This document shows positions 1 to 6,619 of a stretch of 11,432 nt of DNA, in pieces (position 1 is the stretch's first letter; every line of letters starts with the position of its first letter). The notes under the pieces are model-generated. The model did not search any database. It saw only the letters and a list, made by a program, of their open reading frames with translations, and was not told the DNA's origin. Location: positions 1 through 11,432 of the forward strand of contig JAMDDL010000007.1 in the NCBI GenBank assembly GCA_023488645.1, read 5' to 3'. The position numbers and the translations under genes were made by a program. The DNA is from Actinomycetota bacterium. GTDB lineage: Bacteria; Actinomycetota; Humimicrobiia; Humimicrobiales; Humimicrobiaceae.

Positions 1-162
1 TAGAATGTTTTTTTTGAAATAAAAACGGAATGTATTTCGTTCAAGTATTATTCTGAAACTGCGTTAATAGTGAACATTAAGGTTGTCTTTTCAATTATAT
101 CTTCAATTTCTTAAGGTATATTTCTAAAACATTTATTAAAAATATATATTATTAAATAAATT

Positions 163-1779
163 ATGAATAATTCAAAAACTAATATTGATATTGATAAAAC
201 ATTGGATTGCGAGACTGCACATCCAATTACACATGAAGTCAGGTTAAAAACTAAAGATATTTTGGATACTGATACATTAAATGAGACAGGCAAAAAAATT
301 CTGCTTGTTTATCCTCAATATCCAAATTCTTTTTGGAGTTTTAAAAATATATTAAGACTAATTGGTAAAAGAGCTGCATATCCGCCATTCGGGTTGCTGA
401 CGGTTGCGGCTATGCTTCCAGCCAGATGGGAAAAGAAATTAGTTGATATGAATGTTGAGAAGCTTAAAGCTGAAGATATCAATTGGGCTGACATGGTTCT
501 TATAAGCGCAATGATTATTCAGAAGGAATCAGTAAAGGAAGTTATTAAAAGGATTAAATGTTTAAATAAACCCATTGTTGCAGGAGGTCCTCTGTTCACT
601 ACCGGCTGGGAAGAATTTACTGATGACGTTGACCATCTTGTTTTAGGGGAGGCGGAGGAAAACTTTAATGAATTTTTAAATGATTTAAATTCGGGCAAAG
701 CCAGAAGAATTTATGAGGTTAAGAATTTTCCTGATATCCACAAGGCTGTAGTTCCAAAGTGGGATTTAATTGATAAGAAATACTATAATTCCATGTGCCT
801 TCAGATTTCCAGAGGCTGTCCGTTTAATTGTGAGTTTTGTGATATTGTCAGACTTAATGGTAGGATACCTAGAATTAAAACCAGAAAACAGATAATTGAC
901 GAGCTTGAAGCATTGTACCAGTGGGGCTGGCGCGGCGGAGTATTCTTTGTAGATGACAACTTTATAGGCAATAAAGTTAAACTTGAAAAAGAGATACTGC
1001 CTGCAATAATTGAATGGCAGAAAAAAAGACACCAGCCATTTCTGTTTAATACCCAGGTCTCTATTGATCTTGCAGATAAACCTGAATTAATCAGTATGAT
1101 GGTTAAAGCAGGCGTCACTACTCTTTTTATAGGTATTGAGAGTCCTGATAAAAACAGTTTGGAGGAATGCAATAAGTTACAAAATAAAAACCGTGATCTG
1201 GTATCTTCGGTTAAAAAACTGCAGAATGCAGGTTTTGAAGTTCAGGGAGGTTTCATAGTAGGTTTTGACAATGACAAACCTTCTATTTTCCAGAGCCAGA
1301 TAGATTTTATCCAGAAAAGTGGTATTGTAACTGCAATGGTAGGCTTGCTTAATGCTTTGCCCAAGACAAGACTTTATCAGCGACTTAAAGATGCCGGCAG
1401 GCTGGTTGAAGAGTCTTCAGGCAGTAATACTGTTTCGGAGCTTAACTTTAAACCAAAGATGGACAGGCATACTTTAGTTGAAGGTTATAAGAATATCATG
1501 AGGACTATTTATTCTCCAAAAGAATATTACCAGCGCGTAAAGACTTTTTTAAGGGAATTTAAGCCTCCTTTTAGAAAAGCTCCCAAGTTCGGCTTATATC
1601 ACATGAAAGCTTTATTTTATTCACTCTGGCTTTCAGGCGTTAGATACGAAGGGCAGCGTTATTATTGGGCACTGCTATTGTGGAGCTTATTCAGGCGGCC
1701 AACAACTATACCTTACGTAATAGGATCTTCAATAACAGGAATACACTTTAACAAGCTTTACCTGCAGGGTAATAAATAA
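163..1779 (+). CDS. B12-binding radical SAM protein with DUF4070-type C-terminus
   Basis: Predicted cobalamin-binding radical SAM enzyme of 538 residues; substrate unknown. A Rossmann-like B12-binding domain starts near residue 45 (KKILLVYPQYP, then AAYPPFGLLTVAAMLP) and includes a GGP turn at 141-143. No DxHxxG base-on motif is visible, which is common in this class. The radical SAM core begins with GCPFNCEFC, giving cluster ligands C219, C223 and C226, and contains a DDNFIGNK segment. The last ~140 residues resemble the DUF4070 tail found in HpnP-like class B enzymes. HpnP (hopanoid C-2 methylase) has the same architecture, but no hopanoid gene is nearby, so that activity is not claimed. 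The first ~44 residues are polar and precede the usual start of the family. No Shine-Dalgarno sequence precedes ATG 163, so the start is uncertain. The gene converges on the acyltransferase gene 68 bases away, with no clear terminator between them. Confidence 0.9.
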   Translation: MNNSKTNIDIDKTLDCETAHPITHEVRLKTKDILDTDTLNETGKKILLVYPQYPNSFWSFKNILRLIGKRAAYPPFGLLTVAAMLPARWEKKLVDMNVEKLKAEDINWADMVLISAMIIQKESVKEVIKRIKCLNKPIVAGGPLFTTGWEEFTDDVDHLVLGEAEENFNEFLNDLNSGKARRIYEVKNFPDIHKAVVPKWDLIDKKYYNSMCLQISRGCPFNCEFCDIVRLNGRIPRIKTRKQIIDELEALYQWGWRGGVFFVDDNFIGNKVKLEKEILPAIIEWQKKRHQPFLFNTQVSIDLADKPELISMMVKAGVTTLFIGIESPDKNSLEECNKLQNKNRDLVSSVKKLQNAGFEVQGGFIVGFDNDKPSIFQSQIDFIQKSGIVTAMVGLLNALPKTRLYQRLKDAGRLVEESSGSNTVSELNFKPKMDRHTLVEGYKNIMRTIYSPKEYYQRVKTFLREFKPPFRKAPKFGLYHMKALFYSLWLSGVRYEGQRYYWALLLWSLFRRPTTIPYVIGSSITGIHFNKLYLQGNK

Positions 1780-1847
1780 ATTAAGGTTAATAAATGATTA
1801 TTTAAGAAAATAAAAAGTGCATTTCCAGGCAAAATAATAATATATTA

Positions 1848-2975
1848 TCAAACTTTAAAGAAAATCTTTCTTTTATATAAAAAATAAAGAAAGAGCCATT
1901 TTAAGGCAACCAGACAGATTAAAAAGAATATGTCCTTTGCAGGACCCAGATATCCTAAAAAACCATGTATAACTATATTGACTATGATTCCGAAATCAAA
2001 AAGGCCCTGAACAACATAAATGGTAATTGCATTCATTCCTATGACAATAAAAGGAAAAGCCCATTTCTTATATCCCTTATAATCAATCAGCCAGTAAAAT
2101 AAAGCCAGTAAAAAAAGACTGCAGCCGGATGTAACTAAGACAAAGGAACTTGTCCATAAAATTTTATTTACAGGAAATGAAAAATTCCATAAAACTCCAA
2201 ATGACACTGTAATAAATGCACTTATGAATATCCATTTTAATTTAAAAACTTGAGGTTTCTCCGATTTAAGAAATCTGCCGGTTAAGACTCCTGACAGAGT
2301 GGTTGCTAAAGACGGTAATGTACTTAACAATCCTTCATTATCTCCAAATTCATAATATAGCCGTCCTGGAATTAGCAGGCGATCTATATAACCTGCAAGA
2401 TTTCCCTCCCTGGATAAATATTCTCCTGCAGCAACACCCGGGACTGGTACATACCTCATAACTAACCAGTATCCTATTAATATTACTCCTATGATTATTC
2501 CTATTGCTAAAAATTGGAATCTGGATGGGATATGTAAAGTAAGTAAGGCAGCCAGCATATAGCATATTGCAATCCTTTGCAAAACACCAGGCCATCTCAT
2601 TGATGCAAAATTAAAATCAAGAAATCCGTTTATGCACAATCCAAGAAAAAATAAAATAATCGTCCTGCTAATTATTCTGATGTATGCATTTTTATAATTA
2701 ATCCTGTTCTCCCTATGATACTTTGAAAGAGAAAAGGGGATGGCAAGACCGACGATAAAAAGAAATAAGGGGAAAATTAAATCATAAAAGGTGAACCCAT
2801 TCCAGCCCGAATGCCGGAATTCTGCTGCCAGACGCAGCGCCCAGTTGGATTTACCAAGCATCAGAAGGGCAATTGCAAGTTCTGAACTTCCCATAATCCA
2901 GAACATATCAAAACCCCTTAAAGCATCAATTGAAAGAGTGCGTCCCTGAAGAGAATCTTTTTTTATATCAGTCAT
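1848..2975 (-). CDS. HGSNAT/NagX-family membrane acyltransferase (DUF5009, COG4299)
   Basis: Polytopic membrane protein of 375 residues with about ten hydrophobic segments. It resembles heparan-alpha-glucosaminide N-acetyltransferase and bacterial NagX proteins, which move an acyl group from cytoplasmic acetyl-CoA to a sugar amine across the membrane. Visible family marks are RTLSIDALRGFDMFWIMG near residues 12-29, HSGWNGFTFYDLIFPLFLFIVG near 55-76, WPGVLQRIAICYMLAA in the middle, and a conserved stretch ending GLLSTLPSLATTLSG. H55 sits where the active-site histidine of HGSNAT lies in HxxWNGLTxxDLVFP; this alignment is from memory. The start is ATG 2975, preceded only by a weak AAGAAA. The native acceptor is unknown; a cell-envelope or recycled amino sugar is a guess. 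No sugar genes are adjacent. It is divergent from the phosphoesterase gene across a spacer with an inverted repeat. Confidence 0.88.
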   Translation of the reverse strand: MTDIKKDSLQGRTLSIDALRGFDMFWIMGSSELAIALLMLGKSNWALRLAAEFRHSGWNGFTFYDLIFPLFLFIVGLAIPFSLSKYHRENRINYKNAYIRIISRTIILFFLGLCINGFLDFNFASMRWPGVLQRIAICYMLAALLTLHIPSRFQFLAIGIIIGVILIGYWLVMRYVPVPGVAAGEYLSREGNLAGYIDRLLIPGRLYYEFGDNEGLLSTLPSLATTLSGVLTGRFLKSEKPQVFKLKWIFISAFITVSFGVLWNFSFPVNKILWTSSFVLVTSGCSLFLLALFYWLIDYKGYKKWAFPFIVIGMNAITIYVVQGLFDFGIIVNIVIHGFLGYLGPAKDIFFLICLVALKWLFLYFLYKRKIFFKV

Positions 2976-2995
2976 ATTTCTTTTTATTTAAATAA

Positions 2996-3024
2996 ATTAT
3001 AATGTTTCAGTAAAACAGTAAAAT
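2996..3024 (-). promoter_or_regulatory. Candidate promoter for the acyltransferase gene
   Basis: On the minus strand a perfect TATAAT lies at 3001-2996, about 20 bases upstream of ATG 2975. The expected -35 position, around 3018-3024, is only T-rich and matches the consensus poorly. It overlaps the left arm of the 12-bp inverted repeat. The -10 box is convincing; the full promoter is tentative. Confidence 0.35.
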
Positions 3025-3045
3025 TAATTATATTTTTACTGTTTT
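3012..3045. repeat. Perfect 12-bp inverted repeat in divergent promoter region
   Basis: AAAACAGTAAAA at 3012-3023 and TTTTACTGTTTT at 3034-3045 are exact reverse complements separated by 10 A/T bases. The repeat lies between two divergent genes, with neither transcribed into it, so a terminator role is unlikely. Its arms overlap the expected -35 regions of both genes, where an operator for a dimeric regulator would sit. No regulator gene is present to name the binding protein. In DNA this AT-rich, some symmetry occurs by chance, but the ACAGTAAAA core is less A/T-simple than the surroundings. Confidence 0.5.
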
Positions 3046-3072
3046 TGAATATGCATAATATTCTAATAAAAT
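3045..3072 (+). promoter_or_regulatory. Candidate promoter for the phosphoesterase gene
   Basis: TTGAAT at 3045-3050 and TAAAAT at 3067-3072 are spaced 16 bases apart and lie upstream of ATG 3099. The right arm of the inverted repeat ends on the first base of this -35 box. A second weak -10 (TATTAA, 3087-3092) sits six bases before the ATG and could give a leaderless message. The region is AT-rich, so chance matches are likely. Confidence 0.3.
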
Positions 3073-3098
3073 ATTATTAAAATAAATATTAATTTTTT

Positions 3099-3722
3099 AT
3101 GAAGGTATTATTAATAAGCGACTGCGTGGTTGAGCATATCTACAGTAGTTCAATTACTGACAGGATGAAAGATATTGATTTTATAATCTCATGCGGAGAT
3201 TTACCGAATTATTATCTGGAATTTATTGTTACAATGCTTAACAAACCTCTTTTTTATGTAAAAGGTAATCACAGCATTGATAAAGTTTACAGTGAATCAG
3301 GTATAAAGGCAGACCTTCCTGAAGGATGCATAAACATTGATCAGAAAGTTATAGAATATAAAAATATAATAATTATGGGGCTGGAAGGTTCAATGAGATA
3401 TAATGGTGGAGAATATCAATACTCAGATGCTCAAATGTCGTGGAAAATCAACAGGTTAAAATTCAAACTTTATTTAAACAGGATATTTAAAAAAAGGTAC
3501 GTAGATATTCTTGTGACGCATGCACCACCTTATAAGATACATGATCAGGAGGACATTTGTCACAGAGGTTTTAAGGCATTTAATGAGTTTATAAAAAGAT
3601 TTAAACCAAAATATCTGATACACGGGCATATTCACATTTATGGTATAAAAAATGACTGGATTACTGAAGCAGATGGTACAAAGATCATAAATGCTTATGG
3701 CTACAGAGTTATTGAACTGTAA
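3099..3722 (+). CDS. Calcineurin-like metallophosphoesterase
   Basis: Small cytoplasmic metal-dependent phosphoesterase of 207 residues with no signal peptide. The family's metal-binding blocks occur in order: D8 in LLISDCV with H13 following, GD at 33-34, GNH with N57 and H58, TH with H141, and GHIH with H177 and H179. The first block is written D-x4-H rather than the usual D-x-H, as in other short uncharacterised members of this superfamily. The substrate cannot be deduced; relatives hydrolyse cyclic nucleotides, phosphodiesters or phosphoproteins. Length is typical of the compact single-domain form. ATG 3099 is preceded by a T tract rather than a Shine-Dalgarno sequence, yet MKVLLISD is the natural beginning of the fold. 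The DGNHR-protein gene follows 87 bases later on the same strand, so co-transcription is possible. Confidence 0.88.
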   Translation: MKVLLISDCVVEHIYSSSITDRMKDIDFIISCGDLPNYYLEFIVTMLNKPLFYVKGNHSIDKVYSESGIKADLPEGCINIDQKVIEYKNIIIMGLEGSMRYNGGEYQYSDAQMSWKINRLKFKLYLNRIFKKRYVDILVTHAPPYKIHDQEDICHRGFKAFNEFIKRFKPKYLIHGHIHIYGIKNDWITEADGTKIINAYGYRVIEL

Positions 3723-3809
3723 TTTCTGGCAACTTTATAAGCTTAATGTAATTAAATTATATTATTTAAAGCGATGTAAAGGTTAAAAACAGCAGAAAAT
3801 CCAACAAAA

Positions 3810-4739
3810 ATGGTAGAAGAATCAACAACAGATTACAATATCTCAAATCAGGCTTTTGAAAATGCAAGGTTTGTCTCATTACTGAAAAACCTTAAATATT
3901 TTCTTATCGGTAGAAATAATGAACTTCTTTCCTTTGAACAAATTAAAAAGGGATTTGGACTTTACAAGCAGAAATATCTCGGAATTCAAACTGTTCCAGT
4001 GGAAGATATTGTTGGCAGTTTTGACAGGTATATGGATTTTGACAAATATTTTCTGCCAAAAAAAAATCATCTTCAGCGCCGGTGGGCTCGCATTCATAAC
4101 CTGATAGTAAGGGACGTTATACTGCCGCCTGTAAAACTTTATAAAGTCAGTAAAATATATTTTGTTGTTGACGGCAATCATAGAGTAAGTGTTTCAAAAA
4201 AAATGGGAATTAAATTTATTGATGCAGAAGTTGTGGAATTTCTTACAGATGCAACCATTACGCATGATATGGATCCAAAAGACATATTCATTCAGATTGA
4301 AAGAGAAAAGTTTTTAAATGTTACAGGGCTAAAACACAGCCGCCCTGATATTAAAATAAGAATTACTGCAGCGGGGCAGTATGATTTTTTACTGGGTCAG
4401 ATTAATAAACTTATGGTTCAGTTAAATGAAAATAAAAAAGATAAAGAGAAGCTGATAACATTTCAGGAAGCATCTATTATCTGGTATGACAATATTTATC
4501 TGCCTGCAATTGAAATTATAAAAAGTTACGGGATACTTGAAAAATTTCCGGACAGAACAAAAACCGATCTTTACATATGGATAAATGAGCATAAACGTTT
4601 TTTAAGCTTGAAATACGGCAGGGAGGTTGTTATTAAATTTGCAGCCAGTGACTTTATATTAAGATATAAAAAAAATCTTTTCAGAAGAATTAAATTAAAA
4701 CTTACAAATTTAAAATATAAAATAATTCATTCACGCTAA
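3810..4739 (+). CDS. ParB/sulfiredoxin-fold DGNHR protein
   Basis: Protein of 309 residues with a ParB-like N-terminal domain. Diagnostic stretches are VPVEDIVGSFDRYMDFDKYFLP (62-83), RWARIHNLIV, LPPVKLYKVSKIYFVVDGNHRVSVSKKMG (105-133) and IDAEVVEF. DGNHR at 121-125 corresponds to the nucleotide-binding GxHR-type motif of the ParB/Srx fold. The C-terminal half contains YLPAIEIIKSYGILEKFPDRTKTDLYIWINEHK, a block I recall from actinobacterial and Chloroflexi proteins, some labelled DUF4032; this comes from memory, not a search. It is not a canonical partition ParB: no helix-turn-helix CTPase arrangement and no parA neighbour. Biochemical role unknown; CTP or ATP binding is inference. The last ~25 residues are very basic (KKNLFRRIKLKLTNLKYK). 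ATG 3810 lacks a Shine-Dalgarno sequence. The stop lies immediately beyond the 3' end of the opposing small RNA. Confidence 0.82.
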   Translation: MVEESTTDYNISNQAFENARFVSLLKNLKYFLIGRNNELLSFEQIKKGFGLYKQKYLGIQTVPVEDIVGSFDRYMDFDKYFLPKKNHLQRRWARIHNLIVRDVILPPVKLYKVSKIYFVVDGNHRVSVSKKMGIKFIDAEVVEFLTDATITHDMDPKDIFIQIEREKFLNVTGLKHSRPDIKIRITAAGQYDFLLGQINKLMVQLNENKKDKEKLITFQEASIIWYDNIYLPAIEIIKSYGILEKFPDRTKTDLYIWINEHKRFLSLKYGREVVIKFAASDFILRYKKNLFRRIKLKLTNLKYKIIHSR

Positions 4740-4812
4740 AAATATAAAAACCCCAAGTTATCTTTCACCTTAGCCTTAGTCTTATGACTTTAGGTTACTT
4801 AACATCTTGGGG
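4740..4812 (-). terminator. Intrinsic terminator of the small RNA
   Basis: CCCCAAG (4812-4806, minus reading) pairs with CTTGGGG (4757-4751). Further pairings inside are GTTA/TAAC, ACCT/AGGT and AGTC/GACT, closing on an ATAA loop, so the hairpin is long with small internal loops. A run of five T followed by more A/T comes directly after the stem (4750 downwards). On the plus strand the stem is followed by TCCTCTC, not a T tract, so it terminates minus-strand transcription and is not the terminator of the DGNHR gene. Confidence 0.75.
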
Positions 4813-4923
4813 TCCTCTCTTAGAACTTTTCTTAGGACTATTTTGAATTAACTTACTTTTTTCATTCTTTCGTCTGATAATTTCTACTAATTCTAAATGT
4901 TGCCTTCTGTTCTAAGAAACAAC
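4745..4923 (-). ncRNA. Probable structured small RNA, family not recognised
   Basis: A minus-strand unit of about 180 nt with promoter, internal folding and terminator but no credible reading frame. Pairing is given in minus-strand reading. Hairpin 1 is GTTGTTTCT (4923-4915) with AGAAG-G-CAAC (4908-4899) and loop TAGAAC (4914-4909). Stem 2 is GAATTA (4893-4888) with TAATTC (4850-4845). Hairpin 3 is GTCCT (4838-4834) with AGGAC (4816-4812), and its loop contains GTTCTA (4826-4821), the exact complement of loop 1, suggesting a kissing interaction. Hairpin 4 is the terminator. I looked for 6S, SRP, tmRNA, RNase P, T-box and c-di-GMP hallmarks and saw none. It is convergent with the DGNHR gene and divergent from the potassium-channel gene. 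Its existence is well supported; its function is unknown. Confidence 0.62.
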
Positions 4924-4926
4924 TAT

Positions 4927-4954
4927 ATAATATCAAATCTTACATTTTTGTCAA
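4927..4954 (-). promoter_or_regulatory. Promoter of the small RNA
   Basis: A perfect TTGACA at 4954-4949 and TATTAT at 4932-4927 are separated by 16 bases on the minus strand. Transcription would start near 4923-4920, just where the first hairpin stem begins. There is no open reading frame of useful size downstream, which supports a non-coding product. Confidence 0.58.
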
Positions 4955-5014
4955 TAGAATTTTGAATTTTTCTTGAATTTAAAAAATTTATACCGGAAAT
5001 TAATATTTATTTTT

Positions 5015-5043
5015 TTGTCACGTAAGTTAATATTAAATATAAT
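5015..5043 (+). promoter_or_regulatory. Sigma70-type promoter for the potassium channel gene
   Basis: TTGTCA at 5015-5020 and a perfect TATAAT at 5038-5043 have the ideal 17-base spacing. Transcription is expected to start near 5050, leaving an untranslated leader of about 80 bases before ATG 5129. No riboswitch fold was recognised in that leader. Confidence 0.62.
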
Positions 5044-5128
5044 AAAAGATAATTGTAAAATGTATAAAAAAATATTTTAAGATTTTCGAGCAGCATATTG
5101 AATTGCTTTTGTATTTTCGGAATTGAAT

Positions 5129-6145
5129 ATGTTTAAACAAAATTTTCAGCAGTTTTACAAAAAAGTTATAATCTCAATTTTAATTTTAATTGCCATATAT
5201 GTTATTGGTATTGCCGGCTATATTTTTATTGAAAAAATGACTTTGCTTGATGCGGTATTTATGACCACCATTACAATTACCACTGTGGGATATGGAGTTG
5301 TAAAAGAATTATCTAAAGCCGGCACCATATTTACCATTATATTAATTATTTTAGGAACAGGCACAGCAGCATATATTTTAATTAATCTGGCTGATTTTTT
5401 GCTAAGTGAATTTTTATTAGACAGATTTCAAATCAGGAGGGTTTCAAAAATGATATCCAAATTAAATAATCATTACATTATATGCGGTCTCGGAAGAGTG
5501 GGATATGAGATTGCCCTTGAGCTAAACAGGGATAAGGCAGATTTTGTAGTAATAGACAGCGCTGATGAACCGATAGCAATTTGTAAAGAAAATAACTGGC
5601 TGTATATACAGGGTGATGCTTCAAGCGACAGTAATTTAATTGAAGCAGGTGTGAAAAAAGCAAAAGTTCTGTTTGCAGCGCTTGATACCGAATCGGAAAA
5701 TGTATATATTACCCTTTCATCAAAAGCATTAAATCCGAAAATATTAGTAGTGGCAAGGGCAACCAGATACGAAACTATTAATAAACTGGAAAGAGCTGGA
5801 GCCGATAGAGTGGTATCGCCTCAAATTATTGGAGGCAGAAGGATGGTTGCTTTAGCCAAGCAACCTGCAATTGTAGATTTTCTGGATTCCATACTCAGCA
5901 CTGAAGAAATAGAATTAAGTCTTGCTGAAATTGAAGTTAAACCAGAATGCAGGATTGACGGGATGACTATTAAGGAAGCAAGCGAAAAATATCAGTTTGA
6001 GGCTTTAATAATTTCAATTATAGAATCAGGCCAGAAAGTAATGATTAATAAAGCCAGCCCCAATACTATAATAAAAGGTGGTCATAAACTTATAGTAGTG
6101 GGTACAGTAGAACAAATACAAAAATTATCTGACCTTGCAGTTTGA
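5129..6145 (+). CDS. Two-helix potassium channel with RCK (TrkA-N/TrkA-C) domain
   Basis: Inner-membrane potassium channel subunit of MthK-like architecture, 338 residues from ATG 5129. The reading frame can be extended two codons to TTG 5123, but a GGA at 5119-5121 is correctly spaced only for the ATG. Residue numbers here count from the TTG. TM1 spans about 16-36, the pore helix about 40-53, the selectivity filter TVGYG is 54-58, and TM2 about 66-92. The TrkA-N Rossmann domain begins HYIICGLGRVG (117-127) with the acidic nucleotide-ribose ligand D145 in VVIDS. A TrkA-C domain occupies about 260-340. Four subunits should form the pore, and the RCK domains form a gating ring responding to ions or nucleotides. 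An internal Shine-Dalgarno sequence precedes M110, see the separate entry. The gene has its own promoter and converges on the small membrane-protein gene, 26 bases away. Confidence 0.93.
   Translation: MFKQNFQQFYKKVIISILILIAIYVIGIAGYIFIEKMTLLDAVFMTTITITTVGYGVVKELSKAGTIFTIILIILGTGTAAYILINLADFLLSEFLLDRFQIRRVSKMISKLNNHYIICGLGRVGYEIALELNRDKADFVVIDSADEPIAICKENNWLYIQGDASSDSNLIEAGVKKAKVLFAALDTESENVYITLSSKALNPKILVVARATRYETINKLERAGADRVVSPQIIGGRRMVALAKQPAIVDFLDSILSTEEIELSLAEIEVKPECRIDGMTIKEASEKYQFEALIISIIESGQKVMINKASPNTIIKGGHKLIVVGTVEQIQKLSDLAV
5435..5452 (+). promoter_or_regulatory. Internal ribosome binding site for a free RCK domain
   Basis: AGGAGG at 5435-5440 lies nine bases before an in-frame ATG at 5450-5452 (codon 110 counted from TTG 5123). 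This is a much better translation signal than that of the full-length start. The ATG falls exactly at the linker between TM2 and the TrkA-N domain, so initiation here would yield a soluble RCK protein of about 231 residues (5450-6145). MthK is known to make its extra four RCK subunits from an internal Met at the equivalent place (Met107). The site is seen; its use is inferred. Confidence 0.6.
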
Positions 6146-6171
6146 TTATGCTGTTGACAACTGATAATAAT

Positions 6172-6546
6172 TTATTCTGTATCTTTAGTCTCCAGGACCA
6201 GTTTCCACATCTGTTGCGCTATTCTCCAGTGAAAAGCAAACAATGGGATTGCTATAATTACCAGAAGCACTCCTCTAAGCAAATTTTTAAATGCCATATC
6301 TTTTTCATTCTGAATAGAGGCATTAATTTCTTCTGCAACTAATTTGTCTATTTGTTCGGCAGACAGATTTTTATATTGCTCCTGCGAATACATACTTGCT
6401 ACACTTGGTTTTGTGAGATATGTTGTAGGTTTCACATAATTGATAATACCATCATATACCTGAACAAGACCAACTATGAAAATAATTATAGCTGTAAGGC
6501 AAATGATATAAAAATAAATCTCTCTGAAATAAACTCTTCTGGCCAT
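6172..6546 (-). CDS. Small two-helix membrane protein, function unknown
   Basis: Hypothetical protein of 124 residues that I do not recognise. Two hydrophobic segments (about residues 9-30 and 88-106) flank a polar, probably helical middle containing YSQEQYKNLSAEQIDKLVAEEINASIQNEKD. Both ends are likely on the same side of the membrane. The frame stays open up to ATG 6564, but GGAGGAGGT at 6561-6553, six bases before ATG 6546, is a near-perfect Shine-Dalgarno sequence and makes MARRVYFRE the start. It lies 73 bases downstream of glnS on the same strand and is probably co-transcribed with it. No catalytic motif is visible. The overlapping plus-strand frames have no supporting signal. Confidence 0.75.
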   Translation of the reverse strand: MARRVYFREIYFYIICLTAIIIFIVGLVQVYDGIINYVKPTTYLTKPSVASMYSQEQYKNLSAEQIDKLVAEEINASIQNEKDMAFKNLLRGVLLVIIAIPLFAFHWRIAQQMWKLVLETKDTE

Positions 6547-6619
6547 CAACAAACCTCCTCCCATAATAATAAAGACACTGGGAAAATTATATCGCTACCT
6601 GAAGAAAAAATAAATTTTT

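Noticed and set aside
1..162. Searched for an upstream gene end, promoter or RNA before the radical SAM gene.
   Set aside because: Only AT-rich sequence with TATATT/TATTAT boxes near 145-152 and no matching -35 was seen; too weak to annotate.
766..1172. Minus-strand frames of 88 and 123 codons inside the radical SAM gene.
   Set aside because: They are opposite a well-conserved coding region and have no start signal; they are shadows.
1780..1880. Possible bidirectional terminator between the convergent radical SAM and acyltransferase genes.
   Set aside because: Only very weak A/T pairings (for example AAAGA/TCTTT inside the acyltransferase 3' end) are present; nothing reaches the standard of an intrinsic terminator.
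4842..4870. A five-codon frame (MKKVS) on the minus strand inside the small RNA, as a possible leader peptide before an attenuator.
   Set aside because: There is no ribosome binding site and no downstream gene on that strand to attenuate; the transcript ends against the DGNHR gene.
4871..4897. ATAATTTCTACT on the plus strand resembles the core of Cas12a CRISPR repeats.
   Set aside because: The required second stem arm (GTAGA) is missing, there is one copy only, no spacers and no cas gene. It lies inside the opposing small RNA, so the match is taken as chance.
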